From positions 19,244,639 through 19,308,638 of the forward strand of contig CM072163.1 in assembly GCA_036850595.1 (NCBI GenBank): DNA of 64,000 nt. The letters are read 5' to 3'. Below are positions 1 to 11,685 of the stretch, one piece after another. Made by a program: the position numbers and the translations under genes. Numbering within the stretch: position 1 is the first letter of the stretch; the number at the start of each line of letters is the position of its first letter. Source of the DNA: Rhyacichthys aspro. Lineage: Eukaryota; Chordata; Actinopteri; Gobiiformes; Rhyacichthyidae. Below the pieces are notes generated by a model. That model was not told the DNA's origin, made no database searches, and saw nothing but the letters and a program-made list of their open reading frames with translations.

Positions 1-26
1 ATATAGAAGGACTGTAGGTTACTTAC

Positions 27-3000
27 TCTAGTGTTTCATTTTTGCTTTCAATCTTGCCCATAACATCTCTCAGCAGCTTGGCCTTTTCCTCACTGAAAAC
101 AGAAAATATATGTTAACATGTGCTTAAAACAACACATTTTAACATAAACTATAAACTAAAGAATCCTACCTGTACAATGAAGAGGCCTCATGTGCAGCCA
201 TAGGCACCAGTTTGGCAAACAGATCTGGACCAGTGACACTGGGGTCAGTAGGGTTCACTGGCAGAGCCTTCACCAGTGGAGCACCTATATGAATATAAGC
301 CACATGCACATATGATATGGCAGTTCATACTTGAATTTCATAGATGAAAATAAACAGAAATGAGCTTGCAGTAAAAACAGAGAGTACCTGTAGCCAATTA
401 TTTAAGATGGAGAGACATTTTCTTGACCTAACCATCACCATTTTTTTCTTTTTGAATAACAAATTTCCACTTGTGGTCTGCTTCGGTTACGTCACAAACT
501 ATGGCAAGCTCAAAGGGTCAAAATTCAACCTTTAAATACATTAACATTTATACAAACGGAGATTTAAACCAAATGTAGATCAAAAATGACAGCGCAATGA
601 CTAAAATATCATTCAAAAGATCCCGGGACAATTTTTTAAACATTTTATCATTTTCCATTTCAATTCTATGGATGGAAAATTGCTTTCTAAATTTCCCCAT
701 TTTTAGTTTTCCAGGATCCATGGGAAACTGTATGCAGTGTTTGAACAGAGTGAATAACAAGTATTATTTTTTATTATTATTACCTTTAACTGAAGCTAAT
801 GTCTCCAGAGCTGGAACTGTCTCATGATAGATGAAGTCGTTGTCCTTTTTAGCTGAGTTAAACCTGTAGGTAAAAATGTAAATGAGAAAGACTATAAACT
901 GTCAAGGAAAAAAATAGCCAGACTGTGTCATTGTATTTTTTGCTTACTTTCCACCAATAACATCCATGGTGAATCTTAAGGCCTCTTGCACACTGTCAGG
1001 TTGACCCTATTTGTACAGTAAAAAGATACAAAAGTAACAAGAGAGTTTTGATAAATAGTTTTCCAAAATGATTAAGTTTCACCTTGGCCAGTTTAATGGC
1101 TTCGTTGAGTTTATCCAAAGAGCTCTGCAGGTACGCCAGCTGAGGGAGAAACAATGACAAATGAGTGTCGAAGAACAAAGAAAGAGACAACACAGCAAAT
1201 AGAACAAATAGACTAGAACTGCATCAGAAATGTGGACATACCCGCTCGCCGTACTTCTGCTGCTCCTCAGCCTGTTTTCCCATATGAAGCTGTCGGAAGA
1301 AAAAATAAAAGTTGATGCCTAAACCTGAGTAAGAATTCCAAGCCACAATGTGCATAAGGATACAATACAATCATATTCTGAACTTTGATTAATTGAGAAG
1401 ACCCAACACTGTGCCACAGCAGTCATGTGAAAAATGTATTACCTCCTCATTAAGCTCTGGTTGTTTGTGTAAAAACTGATTACAGACTTGTAGAGGCAAG
1501 TATGGGTGCCATCATTTATTTCTGTACTTGTGAAACTGGACTGACTTAAAGACTTGTACTAACACAGGAATTAAGGAAGCATGTTTTGTCCCCAAATACA
1601 AGTAGTAGTAGTATTGTCCTGTTCAGATGTGTCTTTGAAAACACCTTCCACAGATGAAGACAGATAAAACACAGTACTTCATTTTTCATGCATGCTCATT
1701 TTTCAAACGCATATATAATAACTCTGCCAGCAGTGTCAGGTTACACTTTATGTTGTAAAACAATACTAAATCAGTTCAACCCTACTGTTTTAGTATTATT
1801 TATAGTTGTGGATAGCAATTTTTGTCAAATTAGTTAATAAAAATACTCTTGTATGTAAGTCATAGCCAATGAGGGACTGCTTTTATACATATTCAAAAAG
1901 AAGGAATTCAGAGTAGGTTTTTAAGGGAAACACACAAGTGTACATAAGTGTACATGTCAACTACTATTGTATCGATATATTTATATAATTAGCTTGGTTT
2001 TTATAGGCAGAACTGCACAGCATTTGTTATGGAGAAAACAATTGAACATAAAGTGCTCTTGAGAAAGCGTCCCAACCTACAACAACAATGTGTCCCTTCC
2101 ATTAGACTCACATGTGCAATAGCAGCAAAGTAGTAGATCTTCATCTGGACCAGTTTCTTCCAGTCCTTCTGAATCTTTCCCAGCATGGACGCTGTCTCAG
2201 AGTTCTCCAGAGCTCTGCATGCCTCTTTGTAATAATCGACCACCTGAAACAACAGTTACACAAATATCTCTCATGTAATTTAATATTTTATTGGTTAGAT
2301 ACTTTCTAAGAGATCACAGATCTGTAATTTGTCTTGCACCAAAATAGTAGCTCCATTTGTAACACAAAATACAGTACAGACACTACAAAAAAAAAACGCT
2401 CAACATTTGTTATTAAAAAAATCATCTTGAACAAAAAAGCCTAACCTGTGCACTAATGCGAGCCACCAAAAAACTCTTCCGATTGTCCAACATAGACTTC
2501 TCCAGAAGACACTCCTGAGCCTGACCCTAAGGGGTAGCCAAAATACAAGATGTGTTACAATTACACATTGACATTGTGTTCCTGTGCTCTATTTTTAGAG
2601 ACTTACAAGCATTAGATTGATGTTGAGATTAAGGATCTGGTGACTCATGTCCACACTGAAGTTGTGGCTGAAATGGTCCCTCAGGTAGGAGAAAGCCCCA
2701 GCTGAGCACTGGAAGTGAGTGCACGATACCTTCATTCCCTGGAGGACAGTAGAAAAGTGAGGCGAGTCAAGAGTGTCAAATGTACCTATGTGTTTGTTTT
2801 TTTGTGTCTAAAAGTAGTGCATTACCTCCTCCGATACCCTGTTGTCCATGGCTCCCAGCATAGAGTGCAGCGCCCCTATAATGAGTCAACAATGAGTATA
2901 AGTGACAACTACATTATCTGTTGTCAGCAATTGTATTCACATGGATCTGAACCTTTTCCTGGTTATAAAGTAAAGTATGTAAATTGATAAAAGAATATGT

Positions 3001-6000
3001 GAATCACAACTAGTTAATAAAACTGGTAGTGATTAAAGTGCATGTGATTGATAAATGTGAACGTTTACAGGTCCATTAGACATATGGAGCAAACCAGAAG
3101 TCACAAAAATCTATGAGCAGAGACACTAGAACAATAACCAGTTGTGTTAGCCATAAGAGAGGCTGTGGTATTGGCCTGACTGCATTTTTGTTGAAAATTG
3201 CTTGATTGGTAAATGGTCTGGAGATTTGAAAGCACAGTTATAAGTTACCTTTGTCAGTGTATGAAAATCAACAATAAAATGTTTGTTTGTTATACATAGG
3301 TCAACGTATACAGCATATAGAGCAGCATTTACTTGTATTTTGTAGTCCTCAAGGTAGCAAAACTAAGGTTCCTAACCACAGGGATACTGGGTTAAGCTTG
3401 TTTCTCAAAATGAGATTTACATACACATGAAACAATGTAAGATATAAAAAAACTGACACACTCAATTGCATTTAAACAGGCTCAATAAAAATGTGCATTG
3501 TTAACTTGCTAACTTACCAAGATTGTAAAGGATGCAGGCTTGCTCATAGCTGATGTCTTCATGTGTAACCGTTTTCCCAGAGAAAATCTCAGTCCTGGGA
3601 ATAGACACGGAAAGAAATATCAAGTATATATTTACATTTGTCTAAGCATGTGTCAGAATTAAAGAACTTATGCTGCCTGACTAAAATATAAAGCTGTTTG
3701 GCAAACAACTTTTACAGTTGTTGAAGACACATTCATAATGTTATTCGAGTTTAAATAGTTGCATGCAAAAAAAAATAAGAGCCTGCAGAGCTCTTTAAAT
3801 CCTTAGCATTTCTTTGCATAAAAGCCTCATCGGTCAATAGTTCAGATTCTTATTATTCACGTCGTGTCCCAAATTCGTACAATATTTCAAAATGATACAA
3901 TCTTATCCTGTATGAATAATATATGAAGAGCCGTTTACTGAATTACTAGTGCATAAATGTGATGGATCAGAGCAGATCTCCAGACACTTTACATTGGGTT
4001 TGTGTGGAAGTGTGTGTGGTTACCATGAGATGGGCACAGCAGCCTCTTGTCCTGGCCCCATAGGGACCCGGCTCTGGAGGTAGTGCAGCTGGCCAAAGTA
4101 CTTCCTCAGTGTGCTGCATCCCTCAAAGTCCCTGGTGACATTCACGGCACTCTGTGAATGAAACACAGAGGAGATTATCGTCCCAAACAAACAGACTGCA
4201 GGGTTTGAGGAAAACATAGCATTTTAGGCATGGTACTTAAAGTGTAAACAAACAGATCAGAGATGAGAGATGGATGCACAGCACTTTAAGGATAGAGTAT
4301 AGCAATATTCAAATTTTAATATATTACAATATCGCTGAACTATCTAGCAATTATTTTAATCTTTTATTGAGATGTATCTGCTTGTATGTAGATCACTAAC
4401 ACATCCAGATAGAGGAATGTAAGGTTTGGTTGTTATTTGAAGATTATTTAAAATGATAGTATTTAATGTTGGGTTTTTTTTAATACCTAATGTATTCCAC
4501 ATGTCTTTAGTAGTGCTTTTAATGCTTTGTTTATTTTATTTCCTTAAGACTGTGTTCTCTTGTTTGTTGTCAGGTCTGTCTGTGTGAATACCTGTACTCT
4601 AACTGCAAATCAATTTTTCTTTATGGGAACAAATAAAACAACCTGAATCTCTTTTGTAACAGTGCAATGGAATTCACTTTAGCTGACATTGTTCCTGACT
4701 GTGATTGAGGAGTGACAGTCATGAAACAGCTCTAAATATCAACACACTGTGGATAAATACAATATGTCGCCTGTATCAAATCCAACAAGAGACAAGGTAT
4801 ATCTACAGCATTCAGTGATGCTGGTATTTGCTGCACAGAGAGAGGCGAATCTCTTTCTGTTTATTTAAAGTAATATAATGATCAGGCACCATTGGGGAAG
4901 AGTGATATTTAAATGTTTTTTAAGACACTTTAATTCATATGTATGCAGGGGTTTATGCAGTTATATGCATTTATATAGTGCTTTTATCTACCCTCTTGGG
5001 CTTCAGCAGCGCTTTGGATGCCCATCCACACACACAAACACTCACACATTCACACTGTGGTGGTGGTACGCTACCTCTGTCGCCACTGTTGCCGTGGCGC
5101 TACTGTGCTACTGGAGGCAATTGCTAACAGCCTCTCCTACCGCAAAACGCTCCACCACAAACACACTAACGCATTCATACACCAGTGACACAGACACAGG
5201 AGAGAAGGTGGATGAAGTCCAAGGACACTGAACAACCTGCTCTGCCTCCTGAGCCACTGCACCCCAACAACAGACAAGGATTTTCTTCGGTTGACTCGGA
5301 ACCAAATACCAACCTGTCGCAGTGTCTCCAGTTTCTTCAGTTGTTCATTGTAGTTATCTGGATTCTCACCATAGTTCTTCAGAATGAACTGGAGTCAACA
5401 AACAGTGACAGTTTAAAAAAAACAAAAAAAAACTGCTTTTAGATTAAACAAATCCACTGACTGTCTAAAATGTGACAAAATACAATTCATTTTGTATTAC
5501 ATAAAACCTATTGTGTTTTGTTAAGTAAAGCAGTAAATTATTATCGCCTCGTGCAATCATTACAGAGGGCAAAGACCTATTGTAACTTCTGCCAAGTGCA
5601 GTTTCACAATGCCTTTGCTTCTTTTGATTGTATAAAAACTGTATTGTACTGTATAACTCATTCAACAAAGGGCTTTGAAAATTGATATAAACAAAGCCTT
5701 TTCTCTGATAAATTGCTGGAGTTAAACATTAAATGACAAAACTGTGGGGCCTTGTGCAGAGATACACACTTCCAGAATGTACTTCTACCATTATCTGCTT
5801 CAGGAAGAGCTGAAATATGGGTCACTAGATAATAAGGATATTATTACTTACTCCAAGTGTATTTAAGTATTGCTGACTCATTGTGTATAATGTAAAAGAG
5901 GAAAAAAAAAGTGTTAACTGTAATAAAAAAACAGTTATGAGCTGTCTTTTTTTTTACTAACTTGAGTGATTCTTGTACTTATTTTGACTGTGACTGATTT

Positions 6001-7194
6001 TATCCCTAATTTTTGCCAACAGAAAAAAAATATTCCACTGCTGGACTAAGCATACTTTTATTGGTCTACAATAAATACTGGATTAAATACTAACAATAAT
6101 CACTACCAAGACCAAACAACCCAAAAAATGCTGGTGTCATTGTTTCACACACCTATCCATCACCAACAATAACACGTTACTAATGTATTACTTATACAGT
6201 CATACGAGGTCTTATGGTCTATAGCAAATGATATGTCACCTCTGCTTTATACCTTCTTTTTACTTCGAGTCACTGTTGTGTTTTACTGTCATGTGACTTA
6301 TACTACCTGTAACCATGTGTGTGATACTTTAATGAGCAAAAGTGGCACACATCTCATTTAGCTTTTACTTTTTTACTGAACATTCATTTTTAACCCAATG
6401 TTCAACCATTCAAACTTGTTTTTGTAGATTTTTAACATAGCAACAGTACTTGTAAAAACAAAAATGCCTGACGAATATTTATTGATAACCACGTTGATTT
6501 GGGGCTATATAGAGTCTAATCAAGAGAGAAATTCATACACATTTGACATGTAGTTATTAACATTTTGGGTTGGTTTGTCAGCATGAATGTTATCTGTTAA
6601 TGTCTGAACACATTCCAAATCCACAATGAACGCGTTTTGGCAGATTTCTGAAGTTACTGGAGGCTGGCCTCCTACACTTCAGGTGCATGTGACAATGACA
6701 TCACCAGCAAAGATTTTCCTGTTGATTGTTTAGCTTAGCCGAGGGAAGCCAGGCTAGTTACTTTAACTAAGTGTATATGAACAGTCACTGCAATGTACGG
6801 TTTTGTCAGTTTACCACCAAGACAGAAACAGCGGGCACACTACACTTCAATGTGTTTTAAATCTGACTAATAGCTACAAGCTAACGTTAGCAAACAAAGG
6901 CGGTGGTCAAGAAAACTGCCATAATTAGCTAACTAGCTCGAAAGCTACTCCTTCTGGAAAATTCTCCCTCTCCACTCTACGAATAACAGTGTAATTGGCA
7001 TCCGCAGAGGTTTAGCGACTTTATAAGGTTATCCAGTTAGTCGTCCATAATCCTTGCTCGGTTGACTGTGGACATGAGCCCTGTTGCTCTGCCTTCCACA
7101 CCCAGCTCACCTGCCTGACGGACGGACCCAGCTGGAACTCCCCTGCCTCCTTCAGGTCCAGCCAGATCATGGGCATCCGGGGCACCGCCTCCAT
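27..7194 (-). CDS. ptpn23: PTPN23 / HD-PTP, coding exons 1-14 (5' part of gene, BRO1 domain)
   Basis: Partial gene encoding the ESCRT-associated BRO1-domain protein HD-PTP, which sorts ubiquitinated receptors on endosomes. Coding exons in transcript order: 7194-7111, 5388-5314, 4151-4024, 3594-3518, 2875-2826, 2738-2607, 2526-2446, 2243-2112, 1289-1242, 1139-1083, 1006-948, 863-784, 284-170, 92-27. Every intron is GT-AG and all phases agree, giving 1184 nt, residues 1-394 plus two bases. The ATG at 7194 starts MEAVPRMPMIWL, the family N-terminus. Signature stretches include DFEGCSTLRKYFGQLHYLQS (about 61-80), the YEQACILYNLGALHSMLGAM block across exons 4 and 5, and NRKSFLVARISAQVVDYYKE. These match HD-PTP rather than its paralogues ALIX or BROX. 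Known family architecture continues with a coiled-coil V domain, a proline-rich region and a PTP domain, all beyond the left edge. No frameshift or stop was seen. Teleosts carry a and b copies, which I cannot tell apart here. Confidence 0.97.
4935..5275 (+). repeat. Teleost interspersed repeat in ptpn23 intron 2
   Basis: This block has the layout of a repeat common in fish genomes. It begins with a tract like 'tatagtgctttt', continues with a CCCATCCACACACAC segment and TGTGGTGG, then has a second CA-rich stretch. It ends with 'tccaaggacact' and 'ctgagccactgcacccc'. The repeat class is unclear. I recognise it by its overall pattern, not by an alignment. Confidence 0.6.
5389..7110 (-). other. 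ptpn23 intron 1
   Basis: This is the largest intron of the visible gene, phase 0, between codons 28 and 29. It is mostly AT-rich and unique-looking. At 6880-6891 it holds the perfect palindrome GCTAACGTTAGC, embedded in related TAGC-rich sequence and close to the promoter side. I see no exon or recognisable repeat in it. The other ptpn23 introns longer than 300 bases (1290-2111, 2876-3517, 3595-4023, 4152-5313 and 285-783) hold nothing recognisable except the repeat described at 4935-5275. Confidence 0.7.
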
Positions 7195-7440
7195 AGCGGC
7201 GGCAGACGGGGGACTCTACCGCGACTGTCCGCCCTCAACACGCCAGTACAACGACGGTAGTTTAGTGGACGTTATCGCTTTCCAGGCATAGGCTTTTCCC
7301 TAAACAACTGTGTCATGTATCCATTTACACTTCCACCGGAAACTGACGGCGCACGTTACGTACAGGCGTCTAAGACGTACCGCGGTGCTTTGTGGGAGAT
7401 GTCGTTGTTACAGGCTTCGCTTGAGACTTGACCAAGACAA
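7195..7440 (-). promoter_or_regulatory. CpG-rich promoter and 5' UTR of ptpn23
   Basis: The sequence just upstream of the ptpn23 ATG changes from AT-rich to CpG-rich, with many CGs between about 7100 and 7430. An ETS-type core (ACCGGAAA) lies near 7335. CRE-like ACGT-containing motifs lie at 7353-7380. No TATA box is visible, which fits a broad housekeeping promoter. The transcription start itself cannot be read from the sequence. Confidence 0.6.
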
Positions 7441-9416
7441 GAAGCATGTGATGTAAATGTCCTTGAGTGCTAGTTTGAAAAAAAAAAAAAAGTACTATAT
7501 CTCCCATATATTAAACAAAATAAATAGATTACCACAATTATTGCTTTTACAACATGATACAAAATAATAGATGAAGACATTATCAGTGGCAGATCTGGGA
7601 TTTACTTAGGGGAGTGGCAATGAAGGGGACCCGTTTTTCTACAGAGGGGCCAACTGTTTGGTGTACATTTGATGTGCATTTTTTTAGATTTACTAGTCAC
7701 TCTTCTAAACACTTGTGTACACGTTTAGATGAAACAAAAGGAAGCAAAACACAGTGAAACCTCTTTCTACCACTTACTCATTACTTTTCCTTTGAATAGT
7801 TGGGGTCCTTCCTTAGATATTTTTAACAGAGCAAATGAAATGTAGCACATTCAGCTGAATTTTAACAGGTGTTACATACTATTTAGCTGGCTAAAGTTTA
7901 AAGTGAATTTTTTTCCTTTCATCTTTTCCCTTCAGGAGTCACCACAGCGAAACATCCCCATACATGTCTACAAAAACTCAGTATGAGTGTTGACAGATAC
8001 ATCTACTTCCACAAGATCCATAAAAGTAACAAATTGTACTTTTAATTTTTGATGCCCATACACAGGTAACATTCAATTACAATACCTCATTGTTTTCAAT
8101 GGAAATGCTGGAGTGTCTCTACAGGCTAAAATACCCCCTGCCAGCAGATGTCAGCAGTGTGCTTTCACAAACATTATGCCAGATCTGTGAGGCCAAAGTA
8201 GATTCTGTACCAAAGACTGGGGCTAACGTTGGTTAATTATAGAATAAGTCTGCTGCTTACCTATAATAAGTGCAATGAAACCATCTTTTTTTAGCCAAGA
8301 AACACAAACTAAAAGAAAGCTAAAGATGAAGTTGAGGCCTCATATTCAGCAGGACAGACTCAAGAGGGTGAGAGGAGAAACTGAGGATGGTTGGGGCTGT
8401 TTATTTCAAATGAAAAACACAGTATTATCCAAATTCCAATCATGATGTACTAAGATTTGTAAAATGATGCAATATACAGTTGAACAGTATTGAACATATT
8501 AAATTCACACACATATCATTAAATTCACAAACTAAGGGATTCTGATCATTTGTCAAAGATTGAGGCAAAGTGGAAAATACACAAGGCAAAGTAATATGCA
8601 GTACAGTAAAATCCATTCCAGTGTGTAACTGTAAATGCATTATTCAAAATGAGTCTTAATATCATTATATAATTTATCACTATTCTAATTCTGATTTGAG
8701 TAACTGCATTCATTGGTGGATAAGTAGTAAAGATGAAGAGTGTCAGACTTCTGATAAAAACTGCGCTGCAAAAGCAGTTTCTTCCTGAGTTGTGCTTAGT
8801 CTTTAATCTGACAGGACGTGAGCGCAGCATCAAAGCGGACGCAAAGCTGGGCTGTGTCACGTCTCGGCATAAATCACACATCCCTCTAAGAAGTACATCT
8901 TAAGAACTGCGTCAAACTGCAAACGACTTTTCTGCATGAACACAGCACTCTTCTGAATTTCATTTGAGCAACAGAAGGCCAGGAAAATGCAGCACACTCT
9001 CTAAAATTTGTTGAAAATTTGTAACGTCTGTTATGGTTTGAATTTATGATTTGGCTCATTTATTGGCATTTTTATTTTTATGTTGTGAACCATTTGGGCT
9101 ACCGTAGTCCAAGCTTGATTTCAATTTATTCAATGTTTAACACAGATTACAATTAATACATGATGTTTCTAATGAACTCATTTACTTATTTTTTTTTAAC
9201 TTATCTTTGACCTACTCAATTTCCACTGGGTTTGTTCATAGATAACCGAGCTACCATAGCAGCTGTAGAAAGGGGGTGCAACAATCATTTTATTGACATT
9301 AAAAATCATCTATTTATAGTGTTTTCCTTTTGTTTTGATTTTCTGCATTTTAATAATAATAATAATAAAAATAATTGTACTTTGTATAGTCTAGTTAGTA
9401 TAGTTGCTATTCACTT
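7441..9416. other. Intergenic, no gene seen
   Basis: AT-rich sequence upstream of ptpn23. It holds a short repeat fragment at 7905-7965 and scattered short open frames with no family resemblance. An (AAT)n tract lies at about 9352-9375. I see no exon or RNA gene. Confidence 0.5.
7905..7965 (+). repeat. Short fragment of a common fish repeat
   Basis: The segment around 'cttttcccttcaggagtcaccacagcg' closely resembles a motif that recurs in many teleost interspersed repeats. Only about 60 bases are recognisable, so the class is unknown. Confidence 0.4.
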
Positions 9417-9921
9417 GTTGTCCCTCTCTGTCCTTCTCCATCTGGGAGTTGGAGAGAGCTCTTTCTGCGGGTGGCTCAGAGGAGTTACACGTCCCAGTGA
9501 TGATTGGACCTCAGTGGGCCCCATCTGTGCTCCTGACCCGACCCACGGACCCACCTATTGCACCTCCTGTCCGTCCTGGGAGTGGATGCCTCCTTCTGTC
9601 GTTCTCCCTGATATTTGTTCTTTTTTTCCCTTAACCTGATGGAGCATCCAAGGACGGGGCAGCATTGTATCAGTTCTTGAAAACGTACTGTTTTGGTAAT
9701 GACTAAATCACTACTACAGAATAGACTGATATTGATGGTTTATGTATATAAGATGGACTATCTGTATGTGACTGTGGTTTTCTCTGAGGTTTCTCTTTTC
9801 TTCCCCAAGACTGTTTTTGGAGTTTTCCTAACCCTTATTGACAGGGGTGTTGTCTTGTGCAGTCTGTAAAGCTCATTGAAGCAACTGTTATGAGATACTG
9901 TTAAGACTGAATTGAACTTAG
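9417..9921 (+). repeat. Teleost interspersed repeat with 'acctattgcacctcctgtccgtcctggga' core
   Basis: A roughly 0.5-kb copy of a repeat I recognise from many fish genomes. In order it has a pyrimidine-rich start, 'ctcagaggagttacacgtcc', the CACCTCCTGTCCGTCCTGGG core, 'ttttggagttttcctaa', and a tail running through 'agtctgtaaagctcattgaag' to 'gaattgaac'. The copy is diverged. An open frame of 135 codons (9232-9639) runs through it but has no protein character. The class, possibly a non-LTR tail, is uncertain. Confidence 0.65.
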
Positions 9922-11476
9922 AGAGAAGGCCACTACATTCAGTTTGTTTGCTATTCGTTGCCATACACGTTGATGTGGCTGAATATACCCTGAATAGACC
10001 CACAGGGGTTGAGGGCCTGGGCCTTGGACTGTGCCTCCACACTTGTTTTTGACTGGACCAAGTACTGTGTTAGCATCCAGTCCTGACAGGCAACCAGACC
10101 TAATGAGTAGTTTCTTGGTGGGACAGACTGTTTCCTGTTGGTGCTCGTCATTGTGTTTGGATGTTTCCACTGCTACAAAGTCTTAAAAAATCCCATTGTG
10201 GCCTGTTTTTTTTTAGACCTGAAGTGTGTCTTCAGAGCTGCCAGTCTGAGCTGACCCGAACCCCGGAGCCACCTATTGCTGTGTGAGCATCTTACAGTGA
10301 GCCCTGAAAGTGGCCTTTCTTTAAAGGACTGCATTGATTTTATTTGGAAGAATGGTAGCGTTATCTGTTTTTAACAAGCCAAAAATTTGCAATTGTCCCA
10401 TCTAGCTGCAATTTGAAACGTTCAAAGCAATGCTATGGAATGTTTCACCTCAAATTTTGGAGCCCGAAGATCATTAAGATAGAGGCCTCAAACTTATTTG
10501 AATGGTTCCTTCACATAAAGCAGGTAGAATAACCTTTTTTTATCGTACCAGCAGAACCTCACCCTGTCCCATCCCAATTTCCATTTTAATCTGCTGCTCT
10601 AGTGCTTTGCCCAATGGTCCCCACTGATCATTTTTCTTCTTTTCCTGACCACCAGAGGGAGCCATGGCCTGGGCCTTCGTGAGCTCTGAGCTGCTGTGGG
10701 TGAGCGGTCCAACACTGACGTCCACCGCCCCAGTGATCCCCACCAGAGACGCCCTGTCACGTCGCCATGGAAACGGGCCAGACAGGGCTAAAGGCATGGT
10801 TACAAAATGGATCAGGAGGGACTTGATTTAAGAGGAAAAACACAAAGAGACAGTGTGGAGTCAGAGAGAGGACAGGTTTGGTGGAGGTGTACTTTTGCTT
10901 TCTTGGTTTGTCCTTGTATTTAATCCTGGGCTTATATGGTAATTGGAAGAATTGTATATTTGTATGTGTATTCCATAGTGTGATGTGGTGGGAGGAGGTC
11001 AGCTTTGTTTACACTATGTTAAGGTCACATCACAAAAAATAGCTTAACTAATTTCACCAGTGTCATATTTAACATACTGAAACATTACAGAATAGTAGCA
11101 GTACAGCGAGACCGAATGAGACAGTCTGAACAATGGAAGATAGAGATGGGGGGATATAATTATGGGATAAAAGACAAGGACATACACATAAATAGACAGA
11201 GATTCAAAACAGAAAAGGATCCAACCAGTTCAGTTCAGCTAGTGTTAACAGGGGTATTTTCAGCACGGGGCCTAATAGCTTTTTGTAACACACAGTTTTT
11301 TCAAAATTTACCTTGAACCTTAATAGTGCTGTCAGAGATAAGTGTGTGGACAAAGGTGCCTTCTGATTGGATTGAGGTTAAAGCATTGTGTAACTTTTCC
11401 TGGTAGTGGTTTCTTAAGGCCAGTAGAGTGACTTCACTTTAAGGGCTGTCTTTTGTCACTGATTCTGTTCATTAGG
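9922..11476. other. Intergenic, with RFX-like and CTCF-like motifs
   Basis: No confident gene. At 10761-10774 the sequence GTCGCCATGGAAAC matches the RFX X-box pattern closely. At 10649-10663 CCACCAGAGGGAGCC resembles the CTCF core with one or two mismatches. The GC-rich block 10550-10800 is open in both directions, but neither translation resembles a known protein. Confidence 0.4.
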
Positions 11477-11685
11477 TTTATGGACAGACTCTCGAGGCGT
11501 AGCCAGGGGCCGGAGAGAGTCCAGTTTGGGGACCACAGGATCGCATTTGTGCTTTTTGTGGATAATCTTGTCCTGTTGGCTTCATCATACTAGGACCTTT
11601 AGCTGCTTTGGGGTGGTTTTGCAGCTGTACCCCCGGAAGAGGTGGAGAAGGAAGTGTCTGGGGAGAGGGGAAGGCTGGATAGCAT
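11477..11685 (+). pseudogene. Decayed LINE reverse-transcriptase fragment
   Basis: The plus-strand translation begins FMDRLSRRSQGPERVQFGDH and continues LFVDNLVLLASS, the fish LINE reverse-transcriptase pattern in which the intact motif reads FADD followed by VVLLASS. The catalytic pair is damaged, with DN in place of DD. Two in-frame stops follow. The frame then resumes with PPEEVEKEVSGER, which belongs near the C-terminus of the same protein family. The middle, several hundred residues, is therefore deleted. It is a dead relic with no expected product. Confidence 0.85.

Noticed and set aside
27..7194. Identification as ALIX (PDCD6IP) or BROX
   Set aside because: The N-terminus MEAVPRMPMIWL and the BRO1 exon sequences fit HD-PTP, not those paralogues.
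9232..9639. Plus-strand open frame of 135 codons
   Set aside because: It runs through a recognisable interspersed repeat and shows no protein features or splice context.
10540..10797. Minus-strand open frame of 85 codons with protein-like composition
   Set aside because: No homology recognised, no usable splice or promoter context, and the opposite strand is equally open.
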